Origin: an uncultured Sulfurovum sp.
GTDB taxonomy: Bacteria; Campylobacterota; Campylobacteria; Campylobacterales; Sulfurovaceae
Reading direction: 5' to 3'
NCBI GenBank assembly: GCA_902727855.1
Contig: CACVAS010000107.1
Location: forward strand, 62,001 to 126,000
Length of the DNA: 64,000 nucleotides
Shown here: one piece after another, positions 50,531 through 58,839 of the stretch
Layout of the letters: each line of letters begins with the position of its first letter
Numbering within the stretch: the first letter of the stretch is position 1
Notes under the pieces: model-generated
Seen by the model: the letters and a program-made list of their open reading frames with translations, nothing else
What the model was told of the DNA's origin: nothing
The model's database searches: none
Translations under genes and position numbers: made by a program

Positions 50531-51358
50531 TTGAACAAGGCTGTCAAAAAAATTATTCTTAAGACCAAAAAACAAGTCTATGGCGATATGATTGGTAACA
50601 ATGCATCATTGTTTCAGGGTGAAGGGTTTGAGTTTACAGAACTTCGTGAGTATGTACATGGTGATGATGTACGTAAAATAGACTGGAAAACAACAGCAAA
50701 GCTAGGTAAACCCTTTATAAAAATCTATAAAGAAGAACGAGAATTGAATGTGGTGGTTGTTTCACTACTTTCTGGTTCTACTTACTTTGGTACAGTGAAA
50801 CAAAAGGCTGATGTGATTGCCGAAGTGGTAGCTACCTTGGGTTTCTCAGCGGTAAAAAATGCGGACTTATTTTCACATATGATTTTTTCCAATACGATGA
50901 ACAGTTTTTCGAAACCAAGTAAAAAACTTTTTTCTGTGCATCAAGCAGTAGATGATGTGATGGGTTTTGATTCATTGGGAAAAGAAGCAAACTATGAGGT
51001 ATTGGTTGAGACACTTATTTCACGTCTGCGAAAAAAAGCACTTCTTTTTATTGTTTCGGATTTTGTAGGAGAGATTGACTTAAAACTCTTAGCCAAAAAG
51101 CATGATGTTTTTGCAGTGATTGTGAGAGATAAATTTGAAGAAAAGCCTAGTGAGTTAGGTTACTTGAGACTTATAGATATGGAGACAAAACAGAGTTTTG
51201 AAGGTGACATTAATGCACATACTGTAAAAAATTATGAAAAAGCATTACATGACAATGATGAAAAGCTCTATAGACAATTTAAAAAACAAGGTGTACGTTT
51301 TACTAAAATCTATACAGATGAAGATGTCGCATTAAAGTTAATGAAGAAGATGCAATGA
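50531..51358 (+). CDS. DUF58 protein
   Basis: This 275-residue protein has the DUF58 signature LREYVHGDDVRKIDWKTTAK near residue 35, followed by FIKIYKEERELNVVVV. The second half resembles a VWA fold without a full metal site. DUF58 genes usually stand between moxR and bat genes, and their products are thought to be MoxR partners. It begins at TTG 50531 after GAGGT. Its last codons overlap the next gene (ATGA). Confidence 0.93.
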   Translation: MNKAVKKIILKTKKQVYGDMIGNNASLFQGEGFEFTELREYVHGDDVRKIDWKTTAKLGKPFIKIYKEERELNVVVVSLLSGSTYFGTVKQKADVIAEVVATLGFSAVKNADLFSHMIFSNTMNSFSKPSKKLFSVHQAVDDVMGFDSLGKEANYEVLVETLISRLRKKALLFIVSDFVGEIDLKLLAKKHDVFAVIVRDKFEEKPSELGYLRLIDMETKQSFEGDINAHTVKNYEKALHDNDEKLYRQFKKQGVRFTKIYTDEDVALKLMKKMQ

Positions 51359-51762
51359 ATGAAGAAAATTTAACGAACCAGTTACGTGATATTAAGCCAT
51401 TACTTGAAATTCCTGACCACTCATATTATATCTATTGGGGTCTAATCCTTTTTGGTAGTTTATTGTTGGTGAGCACTCTATTTTTTATCATAAAAAAATT
51501 TTGGGATAACCGAAAAATAAATCTTGAAAAAGGTTACCTAGAGGCTATGAAAAAGATAGATTGGGTCAATACCAAAAAGTCAGCTTATGAAGCAACACAC
51601 TATGCAAGATTATTGGCTACAGATGAAAGAAGACAAGAGATTTTCTCTCATTTAGAACCTATGCTAGAGCAATATAAATATAAAAAAGAGGTAGAGAATC
51701 TCGATGAGGAGACAAAAAATAAATTTAATCTCTATGTGCAGGTAGCAGATGAATCAATTTAG
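51355..51762 (+). CDS. DUF4381-like single-span membrane protein of the bat operon
   Basis: This 135-residue protein has the pattern of the short membrane protein usually found between DUF58 and batA: an N-terminal LRDIKPLLEIPDH, one membrane helix (about 24-46) and a basic cytoplasmic helical region. The motif opening is typical of DUF4381 (L.dI..P..v..wP.apgw), in a diverged form. The start overlaps the DUF58 stop, and its end overlaps the next gene by 14 bases. Confidence 0.75.
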   Translation: MNEENLTNQLRDIKPLLEIPDHSYYIYWGLILFGSLLLVSTLFFIIKKFWDNRKINLEKGYLEAMKKIDWVNTKKSAYEATHYARLLATDERRQEIFSHLEPMLEQYKYKKEVENLDEETKNKFNLYVQVADESI

Positions 51763-52666
51763 TTTTGAATATCCTTACTTTTTAGGGCTACTACTTCTTT
51801 TTATTTTGTGTGCAAAGTTGTGTAAGGAGAGAAGCCGTGCCATATACTTTCCTCATGTAAAGTCACTGATGGTTAAAAGTAAAAGGGGTATTTCTTTTTT
51901 AGATGTATTAAAATGGGTAGGTATACTCGCGGCAATTGTTGCTTTTGCCTCTCCTGTTATCACAAAGTCCTATACAAATACAAAAAAAGAGGGACGTGAT
52001 ATTGTTCTTATTATTGACTCTTCTGACTCAATGAGGCAACGAGGTTTTGATGCCAATGATCCATGGAAAAATAAATTTGATGTAGTCAAAGAGGTTGTAG
52101 GTGATTTTATAGAGAAGCGTGAACATGATCGTATTGGTATGGTTACTTTTGCAGATATCGCTTTTATAGCCTCGCCTTTGACATTTGAAAAAAAGTTTTT
52201 AACAGACATTACGCGTATGCAGAAAATGGGTGTAGCAGGAAAACGTACTGCTATCAATGACGCCATAGTACAATCTTACAATGTACTCTCAAAAAGTAAG
52301 GCAAAGTCAAAAATAGCCATATTGCTTACAGATGGTGTAGACAACATGTCAAAAGTACCTTTTACAGACACCATTAATTTGATAGAAAATCAAGATATAA
52401 AACTCTATACCATAGGCATAGGGGATGAACGTGATTATAATGGAGCGTATTTGAATGAGCTGGCTAAAGTAGGGAAAGGTTTTTCTTTTGCTGCTAGAGA
52501 TGCACATACCTTAAGTAAAGTCTATGCCGAAATAGAAAAACTTGAAGCAACAAAAATAGATAATAAAAAAATAGTACAACATACATACTTATATATATAT
52601 CCTTTATTCTTGGCTATTTTGTCTTTGTTATTATTTGTTTATTTTAGAAATGCTAGAGGTGTATAG
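51749..52666 (+). CDS. batA: BatA-type VWA-domain membrane protein
   Basis: This 305-residue protein has two N-terminal membrane helices (about 8-24 and 50-70), a VWA domain (about 80-260) and a C-terminal helix (about 275-297). The MIDAS metal site is complete: D-x-S-x-S as DSSDS in VLIIDSSDSMRQRG, Thr in GKRTAIND, and Asp in LLTDGVDN. BatA and BatB act with MoxR in stress tolerance in several bacteria. The gene overlaps its neighbour by 14 bases and its stop touches the batB start. Confidence 0.92.
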   Translation: MNQFSFEYPYFLGLLLLFILCAKLCKERSRAIYFPHVKSLMVKSKRGISFLDVLKWVGILAAIVAFASPVITKSYTNTKKEGRDIVLIIDSSDSMRQRGFDANDPWKNKFDVVKEVVGDFIEKREHDRIGMVTFADIAFIASPLTFEKKFLTDITRMQKMGVAGKRTAINDAIVQSYNVLSKSKAKSKIAILLTDGVDNMSKVPFTDTINLIENQDIKLYTIGIGDERDYNGAYLNELAKVGKGFSFAARDAHTLSKVYAEIEKLEATKIDNKKIVQHTYLYIYPLFLAILSLLLFVYFRNARGV

Positions 52667-53638
52667 ATGACATTTGTAAATCCACAGTTTTTTTTGGTGA
52701 TGATTGTGCCTTTTCTCATTTTGGCTTTTTTGATTTCTACAAATAAAGAAAGGCTCTCACGTGTGTTTAATGATAGGGTTCTTAAACGTTTAAGTGCCAA
52801 TGATGAGAGTATGCCTTTAGTCGTTCGTAATATTATACTTTTTATAAGCATACTTCTTATGATCGTTGCCATGGCAAGACCTGTTGTAGAAAAAGGTGAG
52901 AGAAAAGTGGAAGTAAAAGGGCTTACGCTACTGAGTGCACTAGACATATCTGGGTCGATGCGTAGTAAAGATGTCTATCCTAACCGTTTGGCGTTTGCAA
53001 AAAAGAAAATGTCTGCATTTTTTGATGCAATGCCAAGTGATGAAGTAGGTATTATGGCATTTGCGCATAGCTCTTTTGTATTGGCACCATTTTCAAGTGA
53101 TAAAGAGACGCTGAAAATGATACTAGGTGGTGTAGATGACTCTTATATTAATATGGGTTCGACAGATTTTGCAGCATTAGCAGAACTTAGTGCGTCACTT
53201 CTAGAAGAAAAAGAACCTAAAATATTGGTACTTTTTACTGATGGTGGAGACAAAGAAGCGATTGAAAACTTTGAAGAGATACTCGAAGAGAATAATATAG
53301 AGCTTTATGTGGTACTTGTAGGTACAACAAAAGGGGCACCTGTGATTGATAAAAATGCAAAGCCTATTACAAAGTCTGACGGAACAATCGCTATTAGCCA
53401 AAGAAATGATAGCTTGGGTGAAGTAGCAAAAGAGAGTGATGGTGCATTTGTGATAGCATCATCAGGTAAAGAAGATATAGAAGAACTTGTATCGGTTATA
53501 CGTAGTAAACATCAGGAGAAAGAACAAGGAAAGGTTGCTGTGACTGAACGGATAGAGTACTTTTATTATCCTTTAGGGTTGGGATTATTTTTTCTACTAA
53601 TCTCTTTTGCATCTTTCCCTAAAAGGAGAGTATCATGA
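52667..53638 (+). CDS. batB: BatB-type VWA-domain membrane protein
   Basis: This 323-residue protein is a paralogue of batA with the same layout: two N-terminal helices (about 5-21 and 56-74), VWA domain and a C-terminal helix (about 297-316). The MIDAS site is D-x-S-x-S as DISGS in SALDISGSMRSKD, Thr in GSTDFAAL and Asp in LFTDGGDKEA. It begins immediately after batA. Its end overlaps batC by four bases (ATGA). Confidence 0.93.
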   Translation: MTFVNPQFFLVMIVPFLILAFLISTNKERLSRVFNDRVLKRLSANDESMPLVVRNIILFISILLMIVAMARPVVEKGERKVEVKGLTLLSALDISGSMRSKDVYPNRLAFAKKKMSAFFDAMPSDEVGIMAFAHSSFVLAPFSSDKETLKMILGGVDDSYINMGSTDFAALAELSASLLEEKEPKILVLFTDGGDKEAIENFEEILEENNIELYVVLVGTTKGAPVIDKNAKPITKSDGTIAISQRNDSLGEVAKESDGAFVIASSGKEDIEELVSVIRSKHQEKEQGKVAVTERIEYFYYPLGLGLFFLLISFASFPKRRVS

Positions 53639-54477
53639 ATTCATGGAAAAATATTTGGATGGTCTATATATTGACGGCAACTTCTTTGTACGCAGGCATT
53701 ACTGATTTTAAGACGATAGAGAAGGCAAAGGAAGCGTATGACTCCCAGGATTATGAAAAGTCTGTAAAACTGTTAAAGTCGTTAGGTACGACAAGTCCAC
53801 AAAAAGAGTATGATGTTGGAAACGCATACTATAAAAACAAAAACTATGATAAAGCACTTGAATCTTATGAAAAGGCAAAGGGGATAGATGAAGCAACAAG
53901 ATTACATAATATGGGTAATAGTTATTTTCAAAATAAGGCTTTAGACAAAGCCATAGAAATGTATGAAAAAGCGCTTGTGTTAAAAGAAGATGAAGACACA
54001 AAATTTAATTTAGAACTTGTAAAGAAGCAAAAGCAACAAGAAGAACAAAAGAAGAAAGAAAAAGAACAAAAAGAAAACAATAAGAAAGACGAACAAAAAG
54101 AGCAGAAGAAACAAGATAAAGAGAATAAGAACAAAGAAGATAAAAAAGAAAAACAAAAAGAACAAAATAAAGATAAAAAGAAAGATTCAGACAAAAAACC
54201 TAATAAAGACAAGAAGAAAAAAGACGATAAGAAAAAAGAGGGCGATAAAGATAAAAATGATGCTAAGCAGAAGGATCAATCAAAAGAGAAACAAGGTGAC
54301 AAATCTTCCTCAAAACCAGAAAAACAACCCAATAAAATGAGTGAAAAAGAGAAACTAAACAAACAAGAATTGAAACGTCTTATGAAGAAGATGCAAAAAG
54401 AAAAAACACCTACTATGATGTATCAGATGGACCAAGGAAATAAGGGTCCAAGAGAAGAAGGGATTAATCCATGGTAA
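53635..54477 (+). CDS. batC: BatC-type TPR protein with long Lys/Glu/Asp-rich tail
   Basis: This 280-residue exported protein has a signal peptide (about 1-20, ending SLYA). Three TPR units follow (about 25-125; for example YDVGNAYYKNKNYDKALESY and HNMGNSYFQNKALDKAIEMY). A stretch of about 110 residues then consists nearly only of Lys, Glu, Gln, Asp and Asn (QKKKEKEQKENNKKDEQK and so on). It ends with a short Met/Gly-rich segment, DQGNKGPREEGINPW, common in BatC proteins. The charged tract is typical but longer than in most relatives I know. It overlaps batD by up to seven bases. Confidence 0.88.
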   Translation: MNSWKNIWMVYILTATSLYAGITDFKTIEKAKEAYDSQDYEKSVKLLKSLGTTSPQKEYDVGNAYYKNKNYDKALESYEKAKGIDEATRLHNMGNSYFQNKALDKAIEMYEKALVLKEDEDTKFNLELVKKQKQQEEQKKKEKEQKENNKKDEQKEQKKQDKENKNKEDKKEKQKEQNKDKKKDSDKKPNKDKKKKDDKKKEGDKDKNDAKQKDQSKEKQGDKSSSKPEKQPNKMSEKEKLNKQELKRLMKKMQKEKTPTMMYQMDQGNKGPREEGINPW

Positions 54478-54494
54478 ATCGAGGAGAAACACAT

Positions 54495-55985
54495 ATGATA
54501 AAGAAATTACTATACACATTCATTTTAATATACTTTGGATTCTTAACTTTATTAAGTGCAGAGAGTGTCGAAGCGAAGGTAAACAGTACAGATATTGTGC
54601 TAGGTAACCCTGTTGAACTTAGTATCACTGCGGTGGGTGGAGCTGCGGCATTTCCCAATATTCAAACGATTGGAGGCTATAAGGTACGTGGCACAGGTAC
54701 CAGTACAAACCAGAGTTATCAAATCACCACAAATGGTATGAAGAATGAAAAGTCTACTACAAAGACTTACAGTTTTTTACCGACTAAAAATGTAAATATC
54801 CCTGCTTATATAGTTAACATTTCTGGACAAAACTATAAGACAAAACCTATAGAGGTAAAAGTTTCAAAGTCACAAGCACCCAAAATGAAAAATAGTTCTC
54901 AGTTCTCTTTTGCGTTAAATAGCGATAAAAAAGAGATTATGGTAGGTGAGTCATTTTTAGCAACTGTCTATATCTCTGTTTCAAATGCACTAAGACATAG
55001 ACAAATAGCTAATTACACTGCACCTATATCAAAAGATTTTTTTATAAAAGAGATGGGAAAAGCTAAAGAGTATAAAAGTAATGGTTACCACGTGATTGAG
55101 ATGCGTTACTTAGTGACCGCAAAGAAAGCAGGTACTTTTAAAATAGATGCTGCAACGGCTAAATTAGGTGAACCTGATAGAAGTAGACAAGATATATTTG
55201 GTAGATACGATACCAAGTGGACACCCATTAAGTCTACAACCCTAGAGATAAAAGTGAATGCACAAGAGACTCCCTCTCATTTAGTAGGTGACTTTAAGAT
55301 AGATATAAAAGTAGACCATACAAAAGTAAAAGCAAATAAACCGGTAAATTTAACAGTAGAGATTACAGGTGAAGGTATTCTTGAAGACTTTGAATTAAGT
55401 GAGTATGAAATAGAAAATGTAACAGTCTATGGTGATGACGCAAAAGTGACCAGTAGTGTAGAAAATAATAAGCTAAAAGGTGCTTATGTGAAAAGTTTTG
55501 CGTTTATTGCTGATGAAAGTTTTGTCATCCCTGAACGTAAAATATCTATGTATGACCCTGAGAATAAAAAAATGAGTTATCTCACTATACCTAGTTATAG
55601 TGTAGAAGTGGAACTTAGTAAAGAGATGGTGGCACAAAACAATACATCTGATGCCAGTCATGTGCAAGTAAAAAAAACGCCTGTCACACAGATTACGGAG
55701 GCAGTTGAGCAAAGCAGTGAAACTAAAAACATAACATGGTGGATGCTTGCTGTAGCTTTTGTCTCTGGTTTATTCATCATGTATCTTTTACAAAAGACGC
55801 CTAAACTATTTAACCATAAAAAACAATATAAAGAGTCTGATGCACTAAAAATACTCTATGCACACATTAGTGAAGATAAAGCGGTAGAAGAGATGGTGAG
55901 AAAACTTTATGCAAAAAAAGGTGGAGATAAATCAGTCGTCATAGATAAAAAAGTTTTAAAAGAGATGCTAGAACGTTTTAGATAA
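54495..55985 (+). CDS. batD: BatD protein
   Basis: This protein of about 496 residues has a signal peptide (ending LLSAES), several Ig-like strand regions (about 25-400; FALNSDKKEIMVGESFLATV, VDHTKVKANKPVNLTVEITG) and one membrane helix near 415-435, followed by a cytoplasmic tail. This is the BatD (oxygen tolerance) layout. The frame is open from 54471, but GAGGAG at 54480-54486 fits the ATG at 54495, which also begins the signal peptide. It closes the moxR-bat operon. Confidence 0.9.
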   Translation: MIKKLLYTFILIYFGFLTLLSAESVEAKVNSTDIVLGNPVELSITAVGGAAAFPNIQTIGGYKVRGTGTSTNQSYQITTNGMKNEKSTTKTYSFLPTKNVNIPAYIVNISGQNYKTKPIEVKVSKSQAPKMKNSSQFSFALNSDKKEIMVGESFLATVYISVSNALRHRQIANYTAPISKDFFIKEMGKAKEYKSNGYHVIEMRYLVTAKKAGTFKIDAATAKLGEPDRSRQDIFGRYDTKWTPIKSTTLEIKVNAQETPSHLVGDFKIDIKVDHTKVKANKPVNLTVEITGEGILEDFELSEYEIENVTVYGDDAKVTSSVENNKLKGAYVKSFAFIADESFVIPERKISMYDPENKKMSYLTIPSYSVEVELSKEMVAQNNTSDASHVQVKKTPVTQITEAVEQSSETKNITWWMLAVAFVSGLFIMYLLQKTPKLFNHKKQYKESDALKILYAHISEDKAVEEMVRKLYAKKGGDKSVVIDKKVLKEMLERFR

Positions 55986-55993
55986 AATACAGC

Positions 55994-57880
55994 ATGATAT
56001 ATTATATTTATGCATCCAATAAAAAAGATTTTGTTGAAGAGATAAAACAATATTTACTAGATGAAGAAGTAGAGTACCTTTGTTTTGAGGCACTTGACAG
56101 GTTGAAGATAGATGATGTTTCTCATCTTTTAGTGACAGGTTGTCTAGATGAAATTAAACTTTTACTTGCTATTGCAAGTCAAAATGAAATTAGTATAGGA
56201 GTGATTGCCCATAGTAGTCAAAAAGAGCTTATGCGTACTTTTGCACTTCCTTCTAACTATCCAGAGTCTGTTGCACTTGCTTTAACAAAGACCCCAAAAA
56301 AGATTGACTTACTGTATAGTAATGGCACACTTGTATTGCAAGAAGTGGTTGTGGGAGATGCCCCACCACTTGATCGGTTTGATTCCACACTCAATGGAAA
56401 AACCTATATTGATAGAGTTAAGATGTTTTGGCAGACTTTAAAAAAAGTAAAATCATTGCAGCATACACCTCTTAAAATTAGTGATGCAAAAGAGAATGAA
56501 GTTAAAGTGTCAGCCGTAGGCGTAGTAGGTATTAAACATAACAATGATACCTTTGCATCTAAACTCATTTCCTCAGAACTTTCACCTAATAATGGAAAAC
56601 TCTCTATTGTCATTCTATCTCCACGTTCTATGGTGGAATATATGGGTTATTTATTTCAATCACTAGTCTCTCATTTGACACCTAAATCCTTACCTAGTTC
56701 TGTAGGATACATGAGTGCCTCTACATTGACCATAGAGAGTGATGCACCACTAGAAGTACTCATTGATTCTACCCAAAAACAGGAAACACCTATTGTGTTA
56801 GAGATAAAACAAAAAGCATTGGCACTCAGTGTAGGAGAGAAGTTCTGGGAACACAAGAACCCTAATAGTACCACTAAAAACAGTATGAGAGTAGAGCATT
56901 TACCTTCAGATAGTGAAAATAAAGTTTATTTGAGTCAGTCAATCCCACTGTTTACACATGCAAGTACAGCACAATATGCAAGTTTATTTACAAACCTTAG
57001 GGAAGAGAGTAGGGTGAGTAAAAACTTTATAGTATTGCTTATTTTGGCAACAATGATTGCTACTTTTGGTTTATTTATTAACTCCTCATCTGTGATTATT
57101 GGGGCGATGCTTTTAGCACCACTGATGCAACCCATAGTCAGTGTAAGTATGGGTGTATTAAGACAAGATGAAGGCTTGCAATTGGCTGGATTTAAGACAA
57201 TAGTCATAGGGGTGTTGAGTGTGTTACTCACTGCGATGTTTATAGCACTATTTACCCCTATAGAGTATTTGTCTTCTGAAATGGCTGGAAGGCTTAGTCC
57301 TACTATCTTAGATCTTTTTGTTGCTATTGCTTCGGGTGTAGCTGCCGCGTATGTGAAGACAGATGAAAAAATACTAGGTTCTTTAGCTGGCGTTGCCATT
57401 GCGGTTGCATTGGTACCTCCTATAGCAGTTGCGGGTATTGGACTTGGCTGGATGGATTGGTCTATGTTTTTTACTGCATTTTTACTGTTTATAACAAACT
57501 TGGTAGGCATAGTATTTGCTGCAGCATTAACCTTTGCTATATTGGGGTATTCTCCTTTGCATGTAGCAAAAAAGGGGATTGTTATATGGTTGGTCATTGT
57601 AGCGATAGTGTCTGTACCACTCTACACCTCTTTTAGAAAAATGAAAGAAGACATAAGCATACAAAAAACGCTCTCTAACACGACATTTTTTGTAGGGAAA
57701 CATGAGGTTAAACTTACAGATATTGAGCTCATACATAAGATGGAGATAGATCAAGTCAATTGTAAGGTCATTAGCTCTGGTATACTGACGAAAGAAGAAA
57801 AGAAGATTTTAAAAGATGAAATACTCAAGAGCGTAGGTAAATCTGTTGAGGTTATAGTGACGTTTAGGTATAAATTATAA
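55994..57880 (+). CDS. DUF389 / TIGR00341-family membrane protein with an N-terminal diacylglycerol-kinase-like region
   Basis: This 628-residue protein has a soluble N-terminal half of about 320 residues, with a segment (SNGTLVLQEVVVGDAPPLDRF) like the start of diacylglycerol-kinase-type domains. A DUF389 membrane domain follows (about 340-550): FIVLLILATMIATFGLFINS, SSVIIGAMLLAPLMQPIVS, and three or four more helices. DUF389 proteins occur across bacteria and archaea without a proven function. It starts nine bases after batD, so it may be in that operon. It converges on tyrA with nine bases between. Confidence 0.82.
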   Translation: MIYYIYASNKKDFVEEIKQYLLDEEVEYLCFEALDRLKIDDVSHLLVTGCLDEIKLLLAIASQNEISIGVIAHSSQKELMRTFALPSNYPESVALALTKTPKKIDLLYSNGTLVLQEVVVGDAPPLDRFDSTLNGKTYIDRVKMFWQTLKKVKSLQHTPLKISDAKENEVKVSAVGVVGIKHNNDTFASKLISSELSPNNGKLSIVILSPRSMVEYMGYLFQSLVSHLTPKSLPSSVGYMSASTLTIESDAPLEVLIDSTQKQETPIVLEIKQKALALSVGEKFWEHKNPNSTTKNSMRVEHLPSDSENKVYLSQSIPLFTHASTAQYASLFTNLREESRVSKNFIVLLILATMIATFGLFINSSSVIIGAMLLAPLMQPIVSVSMGVLRQDEGLQLAGFKTIVIGVLSVLLTAMFIALFTPIEYLSSEMAGRLSPTILDLFVAIASGVAAAYVKTDEKILGSLAGVAIAVALVPPIAVAGIGLGWMDWSMFFTAFLLFITNLVGIVFAAALTFAILGYSPLHVAKKGIVIWLVIVAIVSVPLYTSFRKMKEDISIQKTLSNTTFFVGKHEVKLTDIELIHKMEIDQVNCKVISSGILTKEEKKILKDEILKSVGKSVEVIVTFRYKL

Positions 57881-57888
57881 TTTTAAAA

Positions 57889-58731
57889 CTAATCTAAAAT
57901 ATCATGTAATGTATTTGCTTCGTCCATCCACATATTGAGCTCAGTCCACTCTTCATTTTCTATCATTTTTTCACACCTTTTCAGTTCTGACTGTAAGGTG
58001 TGGATACTTTTAAGAACATTGGTTTTATTTTGTCTAAAGATATCTTCCCACATTTTAGGACTAGATTTTGCAATGCGGCTCATGTCTTTAAAACCACCTC
58101 CTGCAAGGGTAAGTATGCTTTCATTGTCTTCTTGTTTCATGACAGAATTTGCCAGAGCATAAGAGAGTGCATGAGGCATGTGAGAGATAAATGCAGCATG
58201 TCTGTCATGCTCTTTTGCTCCCATGTAAACAAGTTGCATTCCTATGTCAGTAAAGAGTTGGATGGCAACATCTTGTTGATGCTTACCTGAGAGTTCAATG
58301 TCACAAAGTACAACAACTTTGTTAGTATAGAGGTTATCTAATGCTGCACTTGGACCAAATTTTTCTGTACCTGTCATGGGGTGAGCTGTCACAAAGTTTT
58401 TACGTATATTTTGAGGGATAGAAGTAGAGATTATTTCTTTTGTACTCCCTAAGTCTATCACAGTACATGAAGCATCTAGATTTTTTAAATTTTGGCTAAT
58501 AGCGATAATACCATCGACGGGTATGGAAAGGAAAATAACATCACACTTTTGTAATACATCAATGTCTTGTGTAATTTCATTGACAAGGTTAAGTTGTAGT
58601 GCTTCATCACAGTGTGACTCATTGTGGTCTAACCCTATAAAGTAGTAGTCTTGTGCAGTGTGTTGGAGTGCTAAACTTAAAGAGCCACCCATTAAGCCTA
58701 AACCAACAATACCAATTGTTTTTGTTTTCAA
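57889..58731 (-). CDS. tyrA: prephenate dehydrogenase
   Basis: This 280-residue enzyme converts prephenate to 4-hydroxyphenylpyruvate for tyrosine synthesis. The NAD loop is GIVGLGLMGGSLSLAL at residues 7-22. The catalytic His is in FVTAHPMTGTEKFGPSAA, and the second conserved segment is HAAFISHMPHALSYALAN. There is no ACT domain, so feedback by tyrosine through such a domain is not expected. It is divergent from bamA. pheA lies elsewhere in the window (7132-8190). Confidence 0.95.
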   Translation of the reverse strand: MKTKTIGIVGLGLMGGSLSLALQHTAQDYYFIGLDHNESHCDEALQLNLVNEITQDIDVLQKCDVIFLSIPVDGIIAISQNLKNLDASCTVIDLGSTKEIISTSIPQNIRKNFVTAHPMTGTEKFGPSAALDNLYTNKVVVLCDIELSGKHQQDVAIQLFTDIGMQLVYMGAKEHDRHAAFISHMPHALSYALANSVMKQEDNESILTLAGGGFKDMSRIAKSSPKMWEDIFRQNKTNVLKSIHTLQSELKRCEKMIENEEWTELNMWMDEANTLHDILD

Positions 58732-58808
58732 ATGTACTCCTCAGATTCACTGCTAATTTGTCTTAGGAGTATAGCATTATTTTTATGAGTCTCTTATAGT
58801 AAAGACGA

Positions 58809-58814
58809 TAAAAT
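58809..58814 (+). promoter_or_regulatory. -10 box for bamA
   Basis: GATAAAAT, 26 bases before bamA, in the divergent gap with tyrA. Confidence 0.4.
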
Positions 58815-58839
58815 AAATACAAATTATATAAGGCTTACT

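Noticed and set aside
53998..54330. A frameshifted or non-coding A-rich stretch in batC
   Set aside because: The Lys/Glu/Asp-rich reading is continuous, is typical of BatC, and ends in the conserved tail.
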